A stretch of 64,000 nt of DNA from Liolophura sinensis (taxonomy: Eukaryota > Mollusca > Polyplacophora > Chitonida > Chitonidae): assembly GCF_032854445.1 (NCBI RefSeq), contig NC_088305.1:25127628-25191627 (forward strand), written 5' to 3'. A model generated the notes under the pieces. It was not told where the DNA came from and did no database searches. It worked only from the letters and a program-made list of their open reading frames with translations. Within the stretch, counting starts at the first letter, position 1. Each line of letters opens with the position of its first letter. This document shows, one piece after another, positions 27,401-34,916 of this stretch. A program made the position numbers and the translations under genes.

Positions 27401-30400
27401 AAAACGAAATAAATTCGGTTCGAGGAATATCTGAAGTCATGCATTGTGACCATGCATGTGTTTCTTGTAAAGAGAAAAAAACGTATTTTACCCAATTGAG
27501 AAAATATAAAGAAATTCTTATTTTGTCTCGCCATCTAGAATTATTTTCTTATAAGTTTAAAATTTTAAAGATATTTTGTCTTTCAGTGAAGACATTTATA
27601 TGTTTGCGTTAGGCCTATCTATTTGCAGTGATTTATCCTTCCCTGATCTGCGTTAGAGAATATATTTTTTCTGAATTAAGAAATTTTTAAGAAAAGACAA
27701 GAAAATGCCCAAGAAACCAGTTTTACTTTGTGCATTAACAAACGGGTTTTGACAAACAAAGCCTAAAACCGAGGCTGCTCATGTTGGCAAGAAAATATTT
27801 ACAAGTGTATACTAGGTTTAAGTGACCTAAATATGTTATAAGTACGGTAGCATAAGTATTGCAGGGGAATTGCTATAATGGCTTGTTTTACGCAATATGT
27901 ATTCATTTTTTTTCTTGTAATAACATTGTTTGTGATAAAGAGTAAGAACAATTGCCAGCGAACTCATCTTTACAATTTATACCACTGTTCTTGCATTCCT
28001 GCTCAGTGAATTGTGCATTATTGTGAATTAGAACGAAATAAGTAAGTATACTTACGTTCCTTACACGGCGAAGAGTTGTATTTGGTTCTCCACCCAGTAC
28101 AGCAGTACGAGCGCCGGGAGTATGTACACACCCATCTGTACTTATACTCACAGCATCTATAAAAGAGGAAAATAATGAAAACTAGTTACATTAAAAATAT
28201 AAAATATTAGTTTGGTCATTGTTTATACGTAAAAGAAGAGAAATAAACATCATGTATATGGCTTTTAGTAACTAAAGGGTTCCGACAGAGGAACAATATC
28301 CCTCGACCAGTGACCGTTCTGGCCTGTTCTGGTCACCTATCAAAATGTTTATGGGATATCTTGGCGGCCAACAGCTGGATCTGATTTATTTACTTATCTA
28401 CTTATCCATTTATTTATTTATTTGATTTGTGTTTTTCGTCGTTCTCATTGAGAACGCGTCCAGCGTTATGGTGGGAGGAAACTGAACAGAGCCAGGCGGA
28501 AACCCACCGTCATTCGCAGGTGATTGGCAGACCTTCACTCGTACGATCGAAGTGGAAGCCAGCATGAGCTGGATTTGAACTCACAACTGCTGCATTGGTG
28601 AGAGACCCGTGGGTCATTGCGCCGCGCTGGCACGTTATCCTTTCGGCCATTTAGTATAAAACCTTTAAGTAAATTGACTAGAGGCCGTAAATCATTGTTT
28701 ACCTGTGACCATTTGCCAACTCTTACACTGTTGACGCTTCTCTGGTTAACTCTTTGTGCTGTAAACCTTGTATTTAAGAGCAACAAATATATTTGGTAGG
28801 CCTGAAGATACAATAACCATTAATTTTACGAAAACGTAGTCATTGGGGTAGCGGTTTCCAATAAATTGCTCTTAAACGTGTTTTTCAAGAAAATATTGTA
28901 TTCGTGATTTATAAAAATATAAAATATTTTGAATGAGTTGTCGTTTAGGACATTTGTTCAAGGATTTTTGACTTGAAATGCAGGTCAAGGCGACCCCACC
29001 TCCAAAACACTGACTTGTTCTAAACGTTTCTTTCAGAGATTTTACTGTTAAAATATTTGGAATGATTGCATAGTTAAGAAGGTTATCGAATTTTTCCTCT
29101 GATCCATCTGACACATGTCGTGCTGAGAGACACTGAGGGTGATACCTTGATGACAGAAGACGGTCAGTGGCGCTCATACGATCATTTGTGATTGTTTTGC
29201 TCAGTCTGATGTTCGATGAATTCCACTTTTATCACAACAGAGAAAGTTTGCCAGTAACTTGTCAAAGGTTGATGGTTTACTTTGGGCGGTCCGGTTTCCT
29301 AAACCCATAAAAATGACCGCAGTTATATCAGATAAAAATTCTTGAGCATGGTGATAAATAAATAAATATATAAATAAATATACGTGTACATATATGGAGA
29401 AATGGACAATAGGGTATCACTTACATCCCGAAAATTCGCCGGGCACAGTATTTCTCCTTTCTGTCGTTTCTCTGTACTTTATAGCAGATTTGCCTGAAAA
29501 CAGAACAAAGGATCACTTTATTACATGTTTATATATGCAAATAAAGTTCGGTAATAAAATTAACAAAAGGTATTGGCAAATTCACAATTAAACTGACAGA
29601 GAAAGAAATTACTTTAGGGTTGAGCTAAGGAAACTCGGAAGTTGTACAACTTTATTTTTCTTGCACAATAAACAATGCCCTCCTGGTATAACTAAGGTAA
29701 ACTAACAGAATATTTTGGCATATACAGGACAAGGGACTCAAAATAAAATGGAAACGTTTCACGTAAGCTTTATTAGAATGTCTGACTAAATAGATGAAAT
29801 TACATCTCTCTTGATATATTGACATGAAAACATTGGTGGTTAAAAATACTCAGATATTGGAGCCATGTTGGTTTCTCTCCGCATATAAAGAACTGTGTGC
29901 CAATTCACTTTCTTGTTTGTAATTTATATACATGAACACCGAGTATTGTCATCTTTCGTTCATTTAATGGTACAGATGTAGCTCTAAATAAATTACATTA
30001 GGCACTTCATAGTGAATTCATCAGACACAACATACAAACGAGCCATGGTAGATCCAGGGTCAATCCTGGGTCGAGTCACACCTAAGGCCTTAACACTTGG
30101 CGTTCAGCGTTCAGCAAGGGGATAGTTCAACGACTGGTTGACCCGTATCAGTATAATGGTTCGGGCGGGGCTGCTTACTTGCCTTCGGTAAGGCGTCTCA
30201 GTGAAGCAACACTAAATAAAAGACCGGTGGAAATCCGTCGTGCAACTAGGAGGCACATTACATGCAATCTAAAGGCTCATTTGTCGTCATATGACTAAAA
30301 TATTAAGTACGACGTTAAACCACTCAGTGACTCAAACTAGCCATGGTATGACGTGATACGCCATCTAAGCACAGTATACATACACCAGAAATGACGCCCC

Positions 30401-33400
30401 ATCTAATCACAGCATACACACACCACACATGACGCCCCATCTAATCACAGTATACACACACCAGACACGACACCCCATCTAATCACAGCATACACACACC
30501 ACACATGACGCCCCATCTAATCACAGTATACATACACAAGACACGACACCCCATCTAATCACAGCATGCATACACCAGACATGACGTCCCATCTAATCAC
30601 AGCATATATACACCAGACATGACGCCCCATCTAATTACAGTATACATACACCAGACACGACACCCAATCTAAACACAGAATACACACACCAGACACGACA
30701 CCCCATCTAATCACAGCATACATACACCAGACATGACGCCCCATCTAAACACAGCATACATACACCAGACACGACACCCCATCTATTCACAGCATACATA
30801 CACCAGACATGACGCCCCATCTAATGATAGCATAAACACACCAGACACGACACCACATCTAATCACATTATACACACACCAGACACGACACCCCATCTAA
30901 TCACAGCATACACACACCAGATACGACACCCCATCTAATCACAGTATACATACACCACACATGACGCCCCATTTAATCACAGCATACACACACCAGAGAT
31001 GACACCCCATCTAATCACAGCATATACACACCAGACACGACACCCTATCTATTTACAAACACCAGACACGACACCCCATCTATTCACAGCATACATACAC
31101 CAGACGTGACATCCCATCTAATCACAACATCCATACACCAGACATGACGCCTTTTGTTTTTTACAGCGTACAGACAACAAGCTGAGCACATTATTCATTC
31201 ACAGTATACAGACACAACACGTGAAATCTCATCCGGTCTCAGTATACACAACGCCGTATCCAGGGGCGATGTACAGAAACCAGAGGCAGAGTCTACTAAG
31301 CCACTTGTGACTTATGTCAGAATTTAAAACCTTTTCACAATGCTCAGTTTTTGTCATTAGAAGTTGAAATTTAGACACAATTCTCTGAAATGTTTTAAGA
31401 TCGCATTTCAAATTTTGACTTAAGTCAGAAATGGCTGTGTGGAATCGGCCGCTGACAGCCTATACAGTGTTTATGTTTGTCATGAAAGAAATCTGAAGGG
31501 TGGCTAATGAATGTGCACCGGTAAATTACAAAGGTTTGATTGTTGTTCTATCTACTACATACACAAGAGCGGTTAAATTCCCGAGGGAAAAGGAAATGAC
31601 CCAGCAGTCTCGAATGAAAAGCGATTTCCACGACATATTTGATGGAATGGAGAAGAATAACAGGAAACTGTCATGATCAAATCCGCTTTGTGGATAGGGG
31701 CGTACAAGAAGTTAATTCCTGGTGTGTTTCTGTGACAAAGAGAAAAAGGTTTTAGGCGTACATGAACCAGTATTCTGCTGGTGGACGATGAATCCCCAAG
31801 ACCGGTTCCTTTTGCATGCTTATTAAATACGATGACAACACATTATTTTGGTTAATTCCAGATCAACGAAGTATATTATATTGCAATTAACATCAGTGCA
31901 TTTTGGTATATAATTTTGATGAAGTCTTGGTCTTAGTGGGGACTGTTTAGGTCTTTAGTTGAACATTTAGGACAGGTAATGTAGACTGACAGGAGACCGT
32001 ATTTCACCGGTTACAAGTAACCATTTGCCAGCTATCACACTGTCCTCAATTCCTCAATTAAGTCCTCAATTTACGGCAGCTCAGTTAAATGCTTCAAATG
32101 GTAAGAAATCGCCTCTAATCAATAATATACACCATAAAATTCATTAAACCTGTTGTTGATATTTTCCTTTTTCTTTTACATTCATTTGTAACCAATCGAA
32201 ACCTGTCTTTCCATCAGCGTGGAAAACAGTAATAGATTCTGTTATTCATGAAAGAACTCCACGTGAGGTGCAATAAATTATCTCCCCGCAATGTCCAGCT
32301 AATCTTGCGAATGTACCCATTACCTGGAGAGTAGTACCTGGATTATTACAATTCATTGTAACTGGCCTGGTTACCGGTCTGGTTGCCGGTCTGGTTACCG
32401 GTCAAAGCATTCGTGTGAAAAAAACTCGGGTATAGGTCACGGTGTCTAGCAATCACTGCATTGTGTTAACAAAAATGGTTAATGTGCAGCCTGACAAATT
32501 TGTGACCATTTTGCTGTACAATTACAGTAGCGCTGGAGTGTGAGGGTGGGTGGAGGTTAAGTTGGGGGGGGGGGGGGCGTTTAGTGGTGATGGTGATATG
32601 TTTATTGATCTACATTTGCCAGCACCGTCACCTGTGTACTGTATTTGTTACAAATAAGATTTACTTTTTCACCTAAAGCTTAGTTTGTGAAAACACACTT
32701 TAAGAAACACAGAAAGAGCTTATTATTATATCTCTGATGGTCAAACTTTTACTGAAATAAAGTTAACCACGCTTCACAAAAAACGCTTAAGCTGTCCTAT
32801 AAAGTGGATCAATCATTCAGAATAAAGCAAAAAACAGTGTACATTTTTTCTTACCACTCAGTACTACAATCATTGTTACGTTGCAAAGTGTACTTTGTAG
32901 TGTGTTTTTATTATTGTCTTTGCAAACCAAGAAGGCTACTGCACGCACGTAACAACAGTAAAGCATTAATCTGTTTATTGTAACAGTAACTCTCTTGTCT
33001 GAGTGATGCTAGAATGTATTCTGTTGTTATAACACAATCTTCTGTCATATCCAATTTAATATCCGGTTAGTCTAATAAAATCTTTGTGTTAAATTAACGG
33101 AATATGTCTGCTGCAATAGCAGAATACATTCTAGCATCACTCAGACAGCAGACTTTCTGTTAAAATTAAGGGATTAAGTTTTTGAGTGAAGGAATATAAG
33201 TCTATACAATTGTTAAATAAAGTGATAATTATTTGTTGCTTTCAAAGGCCATACAAAAGCGGTCGTAGTCCAGTGGACACGGACTTCGAGCCACACAGAT
33301 TGGATTTCATCTGCATCACGGATCCACACTTCGCTGCTGTTCAGAGTGGTGGTTAGTACAGAAGAGGAACGTAGCTTATATATCCGCTACAATATGCAGG

Positions 33401-33733
33401 GTAAGATGTATAATGTACGGTACATTAGAAAAAGACTCAAATATTAACCCCCGTCCTCCACCCCCCCCCCCCCCCCCCGCCAGCCGTAACAGGGGCCGGT
33501 CCTTCACAATAAAATAGTAGTTAACAGTTGCTGGTCAAAACAACGCGCCTAAGCCTACACAAGATCACGACTTTATACTGAACAGTAGCTGAATATGTAG
33601 TCAGTGTTTTTATGAACAACAACACAGACGATCAAGCGCATTTAACTCACCTGCTCTTTGCAAAGACGCTGCCAGTTATACTTAGGACAGTTAGACACAT
33701 CAGAGTTAGTGGTACAAATTTGATCCCCAGCAT
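290..33733 (-). CDS. Receptor tyrosine kinase-like gene with pseudokinase features, 19 exons, 3' end outside window
   Basis: I assembled 19 coding exons on the minus strand; every junction has AG/GT borders and compatible phase, giving about 1,132 codons without a stop. Domain order (approximate residues): signal peptide 1-25, EMI-like cysteine module 29-84, EGF-like 86-116 and 118-151, FN3-like extracellular region 152-760, clear FN3 762-851, transmembrane helix 853-870, basic juxtamembrane stretch, kinase-like domain from about 925. Known family context: EMI/EGF/FN3 receptor kinases resembling Tie or MEGF-type receptors are common in lophotrochozoans. Seen here: HRD is HRK (residues 1057-1059), DFG is GFG (1077-1079), the glycine loop is AEGMFA, while VAAK (Lys 957), APE and DIWSYG remain. 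Inference: a cell-surface receptor with no or altered kinase activity, signalling by scaffolding or heterodimers. The end of the C-lobe and the tail lie left of the window. Confidence 0.9.
411..782. other. Intronic sequence, nothing firm
   Basis: Intron 18 of the receptor gene. There is a possible tRNA-like SINE relic near 570-610 (CCTCGAACCGAGAG); otherwise nothing is recognised. Confidence 0.4.
783..1150 (+). repeat. SINE family 2 with end unit in four tandem copies
   Basis: Four head-to-tail copies of a unit of about 65 bp containing TTTAACGTCGTACTTAGCAA and CAGTCATATGACGAC occupy 783-1047, followed by the element body (TGCATGTAATGTGCCTCCTTG). The same element occurs in the opposite direction at 30045-30345. 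Confidence 0.75.
1340..1430 (+). repeat. tRNA-like SINE head
   Basis: CAACAGGCCTCCC followed by CGCTGGTTCGAAACCCGC, a near-perfect Pol III B box. There is no complete tRNA fold, so it is a SINE head rather than a tRNA gene. Confidence 0.4.
2095..2400 (-). repeat. SINE family 2 copy
   Basis: It contains GTTGCTGCCTTGCTTGGCA, CATGTCTGGTGTCTTC and the inverse end unit GTTAAGTACGACGATAAAC. It is homologous to 21213-21490 and 63055-63190. Confidence 0.65.
2415..2528 (-). CDS. RTK-like gene exon 18: altered catalytic loop and DFG site
   Basis: 114 bp, phase 0-0. It encodes VTHRKLAARNILLDF then HPKITGFGPVP and ESKKK. The frame is fixed by both neighbours. The catalytic-base Asp of HRD is Lys (codon AAG) and the metal-binding Asp of DFG is Gly (codon GGA); the LAARN asparagine is kept. 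Confidence 0.95.
3438..3598 (-). CDS. RTK-like gene exon 17: hinge and alpha-D/alpha-E
   Basis: 161 bp, phase 1 to phase 0. It encodes IMLLGYCENGRLIDWL (hinge and alpha-D) and FAFGTAKGMEYLTHRG (alpha-E, usual before the catalytic loop). Confidence 0.94.
4441..4563 (-). CDS. RTK-like gene exon 16: kinase alpha-C region
   Basis: 123 bp, phase 1-1. It encodes CKEEILIMKAKINFMA (alpha-C helix with a candidate Glu partner for the VAAK lysine) and HENVIHFIGAIM, the usual H-x-N-V-I strand of receptor kinases. Confidence 0.94.
5027..5222 (-). CDS. RTK-like gene exon 15: juxtamembrane and kinase N-lobe
   Basis: 196 bp, phase 0 to phase 1. It encodes an acidic DDDDLYIYGNME juxtamembrane stretch with YGNM (a YxxM motif), then LQELIAEGMFARIYKA (glycine loop) and LVAAKMLK (ATP-contacting lysine). 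The first and third glycines of GxGxxG are both alanine here. Confidence 0.94.
5223..7842. other. Intron 14, no recognised gene
   Basis: It holds an A/C-rich simple stretch at 5253-5345, a G-rich stretch at 6030-6085 and an inverted repeat CGTAATCACCC/GGGTGATTACG at 6417-6470. Short open frames near 6.3-6.7 and 7.7-8.1 kb show no domain. Confidence 0.45.
7843..7967 (-). CDS. RTK-like gene exon 14: transmembrane helix and stop-transfer
   Basis: 125 bp, phase 1 to phase 0. It encodes a single helix (VLVFLALCSLLVFMCVLW) followed at once by RRGQLKSTLQRRITR, a basic stop-transfer anchor. The helix begins directly after the FN3 domain, so there is almost no extracellular stalk. Confidence 0.93.
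8875..9300. repeat. Old dispersed repeat, unclassified
   Basis: The stretch with CCCCAAGGTCACCAAAATGA and TTATTCCCAATGCC resembles a common invertebrate dispersed repeat rich in AAGGTCA motifs. This is pattern recognition only; the family is not named. Confidence 0.3.
9590..10053. repeat. Minisatellite of about 45 bp derived from FN3 exon end and its splice donor
   Basis: About ten degenerate units contain GTGAACACTGTCGGTTTGCT and CTACTCACCAGTTGTCCT. The unit at 10003-10053 is the real exon 13 end plus donor; the rest lie in the intron immediately downstream. Most carry a donor-like (minus strand) GTGAGTA or GTGAATA. Confidence 0.85.
10011..10283 (-). CDS. RTK-like gene exon 13: FN3 domain
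   Basis: 273 bp, symmetrical phase 1-1. It encodes a full FN3 domain: QLRVRNKTHASVTVVWDNPP near its start, YEVSSIQVMYK, LNALLADTEYTIQVFNIYGE and FTFRTAG at its end. The last 43 bp and the donor GTGAGT belong to the minisatellite at 9590-10053. Confidence 0.94.
10421..10688 (+). repeat. SINE family 1, near full length
   Basis: A tRNA-like head (CATCCGTGGCCGAGAGGGCT, B box GTGAGTTCAAGTCC), then the body ending TGAGTACGGCGTAAAGTATC and an AAATAAAT tail. Confidence 0.85.
11340..11455. repeat. 22-bp tandem repeat
   Basis: Five units of GATTCTGGTCGTGATATTCACT with few differences. Confidence 0.85.
11512..11800 (-). repeat. SINE family 1, with partial second copy
   Basis: Tail-first copy: GCCGTACTCAAGAACATTTC through to GGCTACGGAGG at 11752. 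A fragment of a second copy (CTACTCAAGAATGTTTCTC) follows to about 11800. Confidence 0.75.
11951..11987 (-). CDS. RTK-like gene exon 12: 37-bp microexon
   Basis: Acceptor TTTACAG and donor GTAAGTAT enclose 37 bp, phase 0 to phase 1, encoding VKDVTKLTGINS. Its phases are exactly those needed between exon 11 and the FN3 exon, which supports it despite its size. Confidence 0.75.
12005..12465. repeat. 26-bp minisatellite
   Basis: About 17 units of CAGGGCTATCTCTGAGCTAT plus CTCAAT, with AGGACT/AGGGCT variants mixed through the array. It lies directly upstream (in gene sense) of the 37-bp microexon. Confidence 0.9.
13545..13763 (-). CDS. RTK-like gene exon 11: cysteine-rich FN3-like segment
   Basis: 219 bp, phase 0-0, 73 codons. 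The acceptor lies after TTTTCTTCACTCAG. It encodes CSDRKVCYCVPTDSDNC, then LSVRFEVVAINQAGISS, the F-G strand end of an FN3 fold. The open frame runs further upstream, but this acceptor is the only one that keeps phase with exon 10. Confidence 0.85.
13764..14472. other. Intron 10, nothing recognised
   Basis: AT-rich sequence with no repeat or gene that I can identify. Confidence 0.4.
14473..14590 (-). CDS. RTK-like gene exon 10: extracellular segment
   Basis: 118 bp, phase 2 to phase 0. It encodes SEDLESGVNKLRWRV, a repeat of the D-x-ESG-x-L-x-W pattern of exon 9. The upstream intron is filled by the 36-bp minisatellite. Confidence 0.86.
14680..15845. repeat. 36-bp minisatellite in intron 9
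   Basis: About 32 units, each reading roughly GGATCCATACGATATATGGT plus GGGTATAATGCACTGT. The unit is a multiple of three and lacks in-frame stops, which creates long spurious open frames on both strands. Confidence 0.93.
15845..16240. repeat. 18-bp tandem repeat next to the 36-bp array
   Basis: Degenerate units of GGTGGATATAATGCAGGT, half the length of the neighbouring 36-bp unit and similar to its second half. The two arrays are probably related. Confidence 0.8.
16371..17203 (-). CDS. RTK-like gene exon 9: large extracellular exon
   Basis: At 833 bp this is the largest exon, phase 0 to phase 2. It encodes about 278 residues with two FN3-like units. The first opens with TVSWNGWKDPNSGVRKY, followed by LPGMYSIVLEVNDLANNSRY. 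The second includes SGHLWQVSLTNNIEVRWTN and DTICIWVTAWDVKNTR. The W-x2-W-x-DP-x-SGV-x2-Y pattern recurs in exon 10, indicating repeated units. The donor is CG|GTAAGT. Confidence 0.9.
17290..17510 (-). repeat. SINE family 1, head truncated
   Basis: A TTTATTTA tail, then AACTCAAGAATATTTCACTT and GAGCTGGACTTGAACTCACA; it stops at CCGCATTGG. Confidence 0.85.
17560..17645. mobile_element. Fragment of the 33-kb TIR element
   Basis: TTGTCTGAGTG..GCTAGAATGTATTCT followed by TATAACACAAT matches the left half of the element at 32980-33165. Confidence 0.6.
18853..19045 (-). repeat. SINE family 1, degenerate
   Basis: A TTTATTTATT tail and CCAAGAAAATTTTCCTTATA body, with the head missing; followed by a C run at 19058-19075. 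Confidence 0.7.
19128..19326 (-). CDS. RTK-like gene exon 8: extracellular segment
   Basis: 199 bp, phase 2 to phase 0. It encodes LEINVTAKNGGFRT and CYLSHSCSNEKP. The donor is GAG|GTAAGC. A 17-base C run and a SINE lie just downstream in the intron. Confidence 0.86.
19773..20493 (+). pseudogene. Tc1/mariner transposase remnant (DD34E), internally deleted
   Basis: The N-terminal helix-turn-helix region (MPRLTPEQRERALGMV) is in one frame, and VVFTDESRLCLF carries the first catalytic Asp. The second Asp (YQHDNARPHTA) and Glu (SPIEHLWNIMGRR), 34 residues apart, are in another frame. Family knowledge: about 330 residues is usual; here the segments between HTH and DDE core and between the first and second Asp are shortened and one frameshift separates them. 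It cannot encode active transposase. I could not identify terminal inverted repeats. It lies in intron 7 of the receptor gene, on the opposite strand. Confidence 0.88.
20494..21212. other. Intron 7, no gene; AT microsatellite
   Basis: A TTATAATTATAATTATTGTT-type microsatellite lies at about 20906-20953. Nothing else is recognised. Confidence 0.5.
21213..21490 (-). repeat. SINE family 2 copy
   Basis: CCATACCAAAGAATTGCTGC, TCCATGTCTGGTGTCTTC and ATCATATGATGTAAAACCCC match the copy at 2095-2400. Confidence 0.65.
21813..21945 (-). CDS. RTK-like gene exon 7: extracellular segment
   Basis: 133 bp, phase 1 to phase 2. It includes TVSWKNPETGIHNCTVQVP, an FN3/HYR-like strand pair with a glycosylation site. 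The donor AT|GTTAAG is weaker than its neighbours but gives the only in-phase join to exon 8. Confidence 0.82.
22128..22322 (-). repeat. SINE family 1, partial
   Basis: A TTTATTTA tail, AGAATATTTCACTTACATGA and CACAGCGACCACATAGGTGA. It forms an inverted pair with the next copy. Confidence 0.85.
22358..22590 (+). repeat. SINE family 1, near full length
   Basis: The head GTGCGTGGCTCTTTTGGTTA, B box GTGAGTTCAGGTCC and the end TTGGGTATGGCGTAAAATC plus AAATAAAT. It lies 36 bp from the inverted copy at 22128-22322. Confidence 0.85.
22654..22944 (-). CDS. RTK-like gene exon 6: FN3-like extracellular segment
   Basis: 291 bp, phase 1-1. It contains a regular beta-strand pattern and NxT/NxS sites. 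The W..NLKRFNSIVIHWESF stretch resembles FN3 strands B-C. No exact family was recognised. The donor is G|GTCAGT. Confidence 0.85.
23070..23340. repeat. G-run tandem repeat
   Basis: About six imperfect units of GAGACAGATGTGCACAGGTT followed by runs of 7-14 G on the plus strand. Confidence 0.75.
23390..23535 (+). repeat. SINE family 1, 3' half
   Basis: CTCCTGCTGGCTTCCTCTCC through GTGTCAAACACCAATCAAG; no head. Confidence 0.65.
23990..24094 (-). CDS. RTK-like gene exon 5: EGF-like repeat 2
   Basis: 105 bp, phase 1-1. It encodes PCYPGLCNPKNGNCQC and CSTGYGGSSC, a second EGF-like repeat. The acceptor follows GTTTTAG; the donor is GTATGT. Confidence 0.92.
24600..25710. repeat. Higher-order minisatellite: 81-bp units of 21-bp monomers
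   Basis: From 24605 to 25395 there are nearly ten 81-bp units, each made of three 21-bp monomers and one 18-bp monomer (for example GACACTAGCCTGACACAAAG, GACAACGGCCTGATGGAAG). From 25395 to about 25710 the 21-bp monomer alone repeats, more diverged. The period is a multiple of three and stop-free in several frames, so the 252-415 codon open frames here are artefacts. It lies in intron 4. Confidence 0.93.
26028..26290 (+). repeat. SINE family 1, full length
   Basis: The head GGGGCCTCCGTGGCTCAGTT (A box), B box GTGAGTTCAAGTCCAGCT, body ending TTGAGTACGGCGTAAAACACC, tail AAATAAATAA. Confidence 0.93.
26624..26719 (-). CDS. RTK-like gene exon 4: EGF-like repeat 1
   Basis: 96 bp, symmetrical phase 1-1, as usual for shuffled EGF exons. 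It encodes CSSGCLNGGTC, then CQCKLGYKGATC: six cysteines with the Gly/aromatic EGF signature. Confidence 0.93.
26725..28050. other. Intron 3, no recognised element
   Basis: AT-rich sequence with a T/GTTGTT-rich stretch at 27150-27200. Confidence 0.4.
28056..28156 (-). CDS. RTK-like gene exon 3: EMI-like cysteine module
   Basis: 101 bp, phase 2 to phase 1. It encodes CCEYKYRWVC, then SYCCTGWRTKY and PCKE. A CC-x-GW core before a C-x-PIC junction into EGF repeats is the typical layout of an EMI domain in MEGF/PEAR and Tie-like receptors. Confidence 0.85.
28383..28632 (-). repeat. SINE family 1, near full length
   Basis: A TTTATTTATT tail, CAGCGTTATGGTGGGAGGAA, GAGCTGGATTTGAACTCACA and a partial head GTCATTGCGCCGCGCTGGC. 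Confidence 0.85.
29425..29493 (-). CDS. RTK-like gene exon 2: start of EMI-like module
   Basis: Acceptor TTTTCAG and donor GTAAGT enclose 69 bp, phase 2 to phase 2. The product begins QICYKVQRND and contains KYCARRIFG, the first cysteines of a module completed by exon 3. Confidence 0.75.
30045..30345 (-). repeat. SINE family 2, long copy
   Basis: It contains GGGCGGGGCTGCTTACTTGC, GGAGGCACATTACATGCAAT and the end unit GTCGTCATATGACTAAAATA, inverse to the copy at 783-1150. Confidence 0.65.
30350..31190. repeat. 38-bp minisatellite in intron 1
   Basis: About 22 units, each roughly ACACCAGACACGACACCCCA plus TCTAATCACAGCATACAT. Two sub-variants alternate irregularly (GACATGACGCC and GACACGACACC). 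Confidence 0.93.
31200..32975. other. Intron 1, no recognised gene
   Basis: Unique-looking sequence with a 14-base G run near 32565. Short open frames show no domain. Confidence 0.45.
32980..33165. mobile_element. Small TIR element (MITE-like)
   Basis: Left arm GTCTGAGTGATGCTAGAATG at 32995 onward and its inverse CATTCTAGCATCACTCAGAC at 33127-33146 are perfect; with flanks the inverted arms extend to about 45 bp around an AT-rich core. It has no coding capacity. A second partial copy is at 17560-17645. Confidence 0.8.
33455..33481. repeat. Poly-C tract
   Basis: An 18-base C run, a likely assembly-weak homopolymer. Confidence 0.8.
33651..33733 (-). CDS. RTK-like gene exon 1: signal peptide
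   Basis: The start ATG is at 33733. The exon encodes a hydrophobic leader (MLGIKFVPLTLMCL... SVFA) with a likely cleavage after SVFA. It ends in phase 2 at AG|GTGAGT, which joins exactly to exon 2. No TATA box is obvious upstream. Confidence 0.85.
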
Positions 33734-34074
33734 CTTTGTACGAGTCTACAGCATGTGTCCAAAACAGCCTGTTAACTACATGTACTAACACAGCCGATTT
33801 CTGCTCAGCTCCATATGAGATTTAATCCTAACAAGTCGTGCTTTAAGAGGCCGCGTTGTTCCGGATGTGTCATAACTAAAGTCCCAGAGACTAAAACTGA
33901 AGCTGAATATGTTTCTAGCCTAGCCAATCAACGTGTTAATTAGTCATTGTAGTTTACTGTAAATCTAACTGCGTGTTATTCCAAAAAAGGACAAGAAAAT
34001 CACACGTCTAAGACTAGGACTGCTGAGCCGTACCTGTTGGACCAGGTTGGGTTGCACAGTAGTCATATCTGGAG

Positions 34075-34650
34075 TTATCCTTTGGCTGCCTCATCTTTTG
34101 TATATTTCTGTGATTCTCTGGATGCCATATCTGGTGCCATTGCGTGGCTAAGTGGGGAGTCATGTCTGTTGTCATTCTGTAACTGGCTGTGACATAATGT
34201 CTGGTAGATTTCTGTTACCCGGTTGGTAGTCATGTCTGGTGTCATCTTGTGACTAGGTGGCATGTCATCTTTGCTGTCATTCTGCAACAGGGTGGCACTT
34301 CATGTCTGGTGAATTTCTGTGACTATGTGGGACGTCATTATTAAATGTCGGTGACTGGATAGGAAGGGATGCTTGGTTTTATTTTGTGACTGGGTAGGAC
34401 GTCATGTCTGGTAGATTTCTTTGACTGGGTGTGACGTCATGTCTATTAGATTTCTGTGACTGGATATGATGTCATACATAGTGTTATTTTGTGACTGGGT
34501 AGGACGTCATGTCTGGTAGATTTCTGTGACTGGGTGTGACGTCATGACTATTAGATTTCTGTGACTGGATAGCATGGCACACTTGTTGTTATTTGTGACT
34601 GGGTAGGACGTCATGTCTGGTAGATTTCTGTGACTGGGTGGAAACACTTT
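34075..34650. repeat. 35-bp array built from SINE family 2 sequence
   Basis: Units contain GTGACTGGGTAGGACGTCAT and GTCTGGTAGATTTCT. The same words (GTGACTGGGTGGGGTGTCAT, GTCTGGTGTTT) occur once in the SINE-like copy at 63055-63190, so the array probably arose from that element. Confidence 0.8.
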
Positions 34651-34916
34651 ATTAAGGCTGTTATTGAAAAGTGACACCATTTATACTTACAGGCATAAAT
34701 GTGGTTATGTTTCGTTATAAGCCAGGGATAGTTAAGCCTGTCAGTTGAAAGCTTTTTACTAACAAACTTAAGGATTAAAAAAATATTTACCCTTGTAAAT
34801 CTCAGTGGTACTAACTACTTTACTTTTTATGTATTATCTTCCGCTTTTGTTAAGTTTTTTACTAGCTGTGTGTATTCTGATATAACACGACACAGAGGTT
34901 TGACACCAAATATGAA

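Noticed and set aside
30350-31190. Regularly spaced repeats resembling a CRISPR array
   Set aside because: Units are contiguous without unique spacers, there are no cas genes, and the context is eukaryotic.
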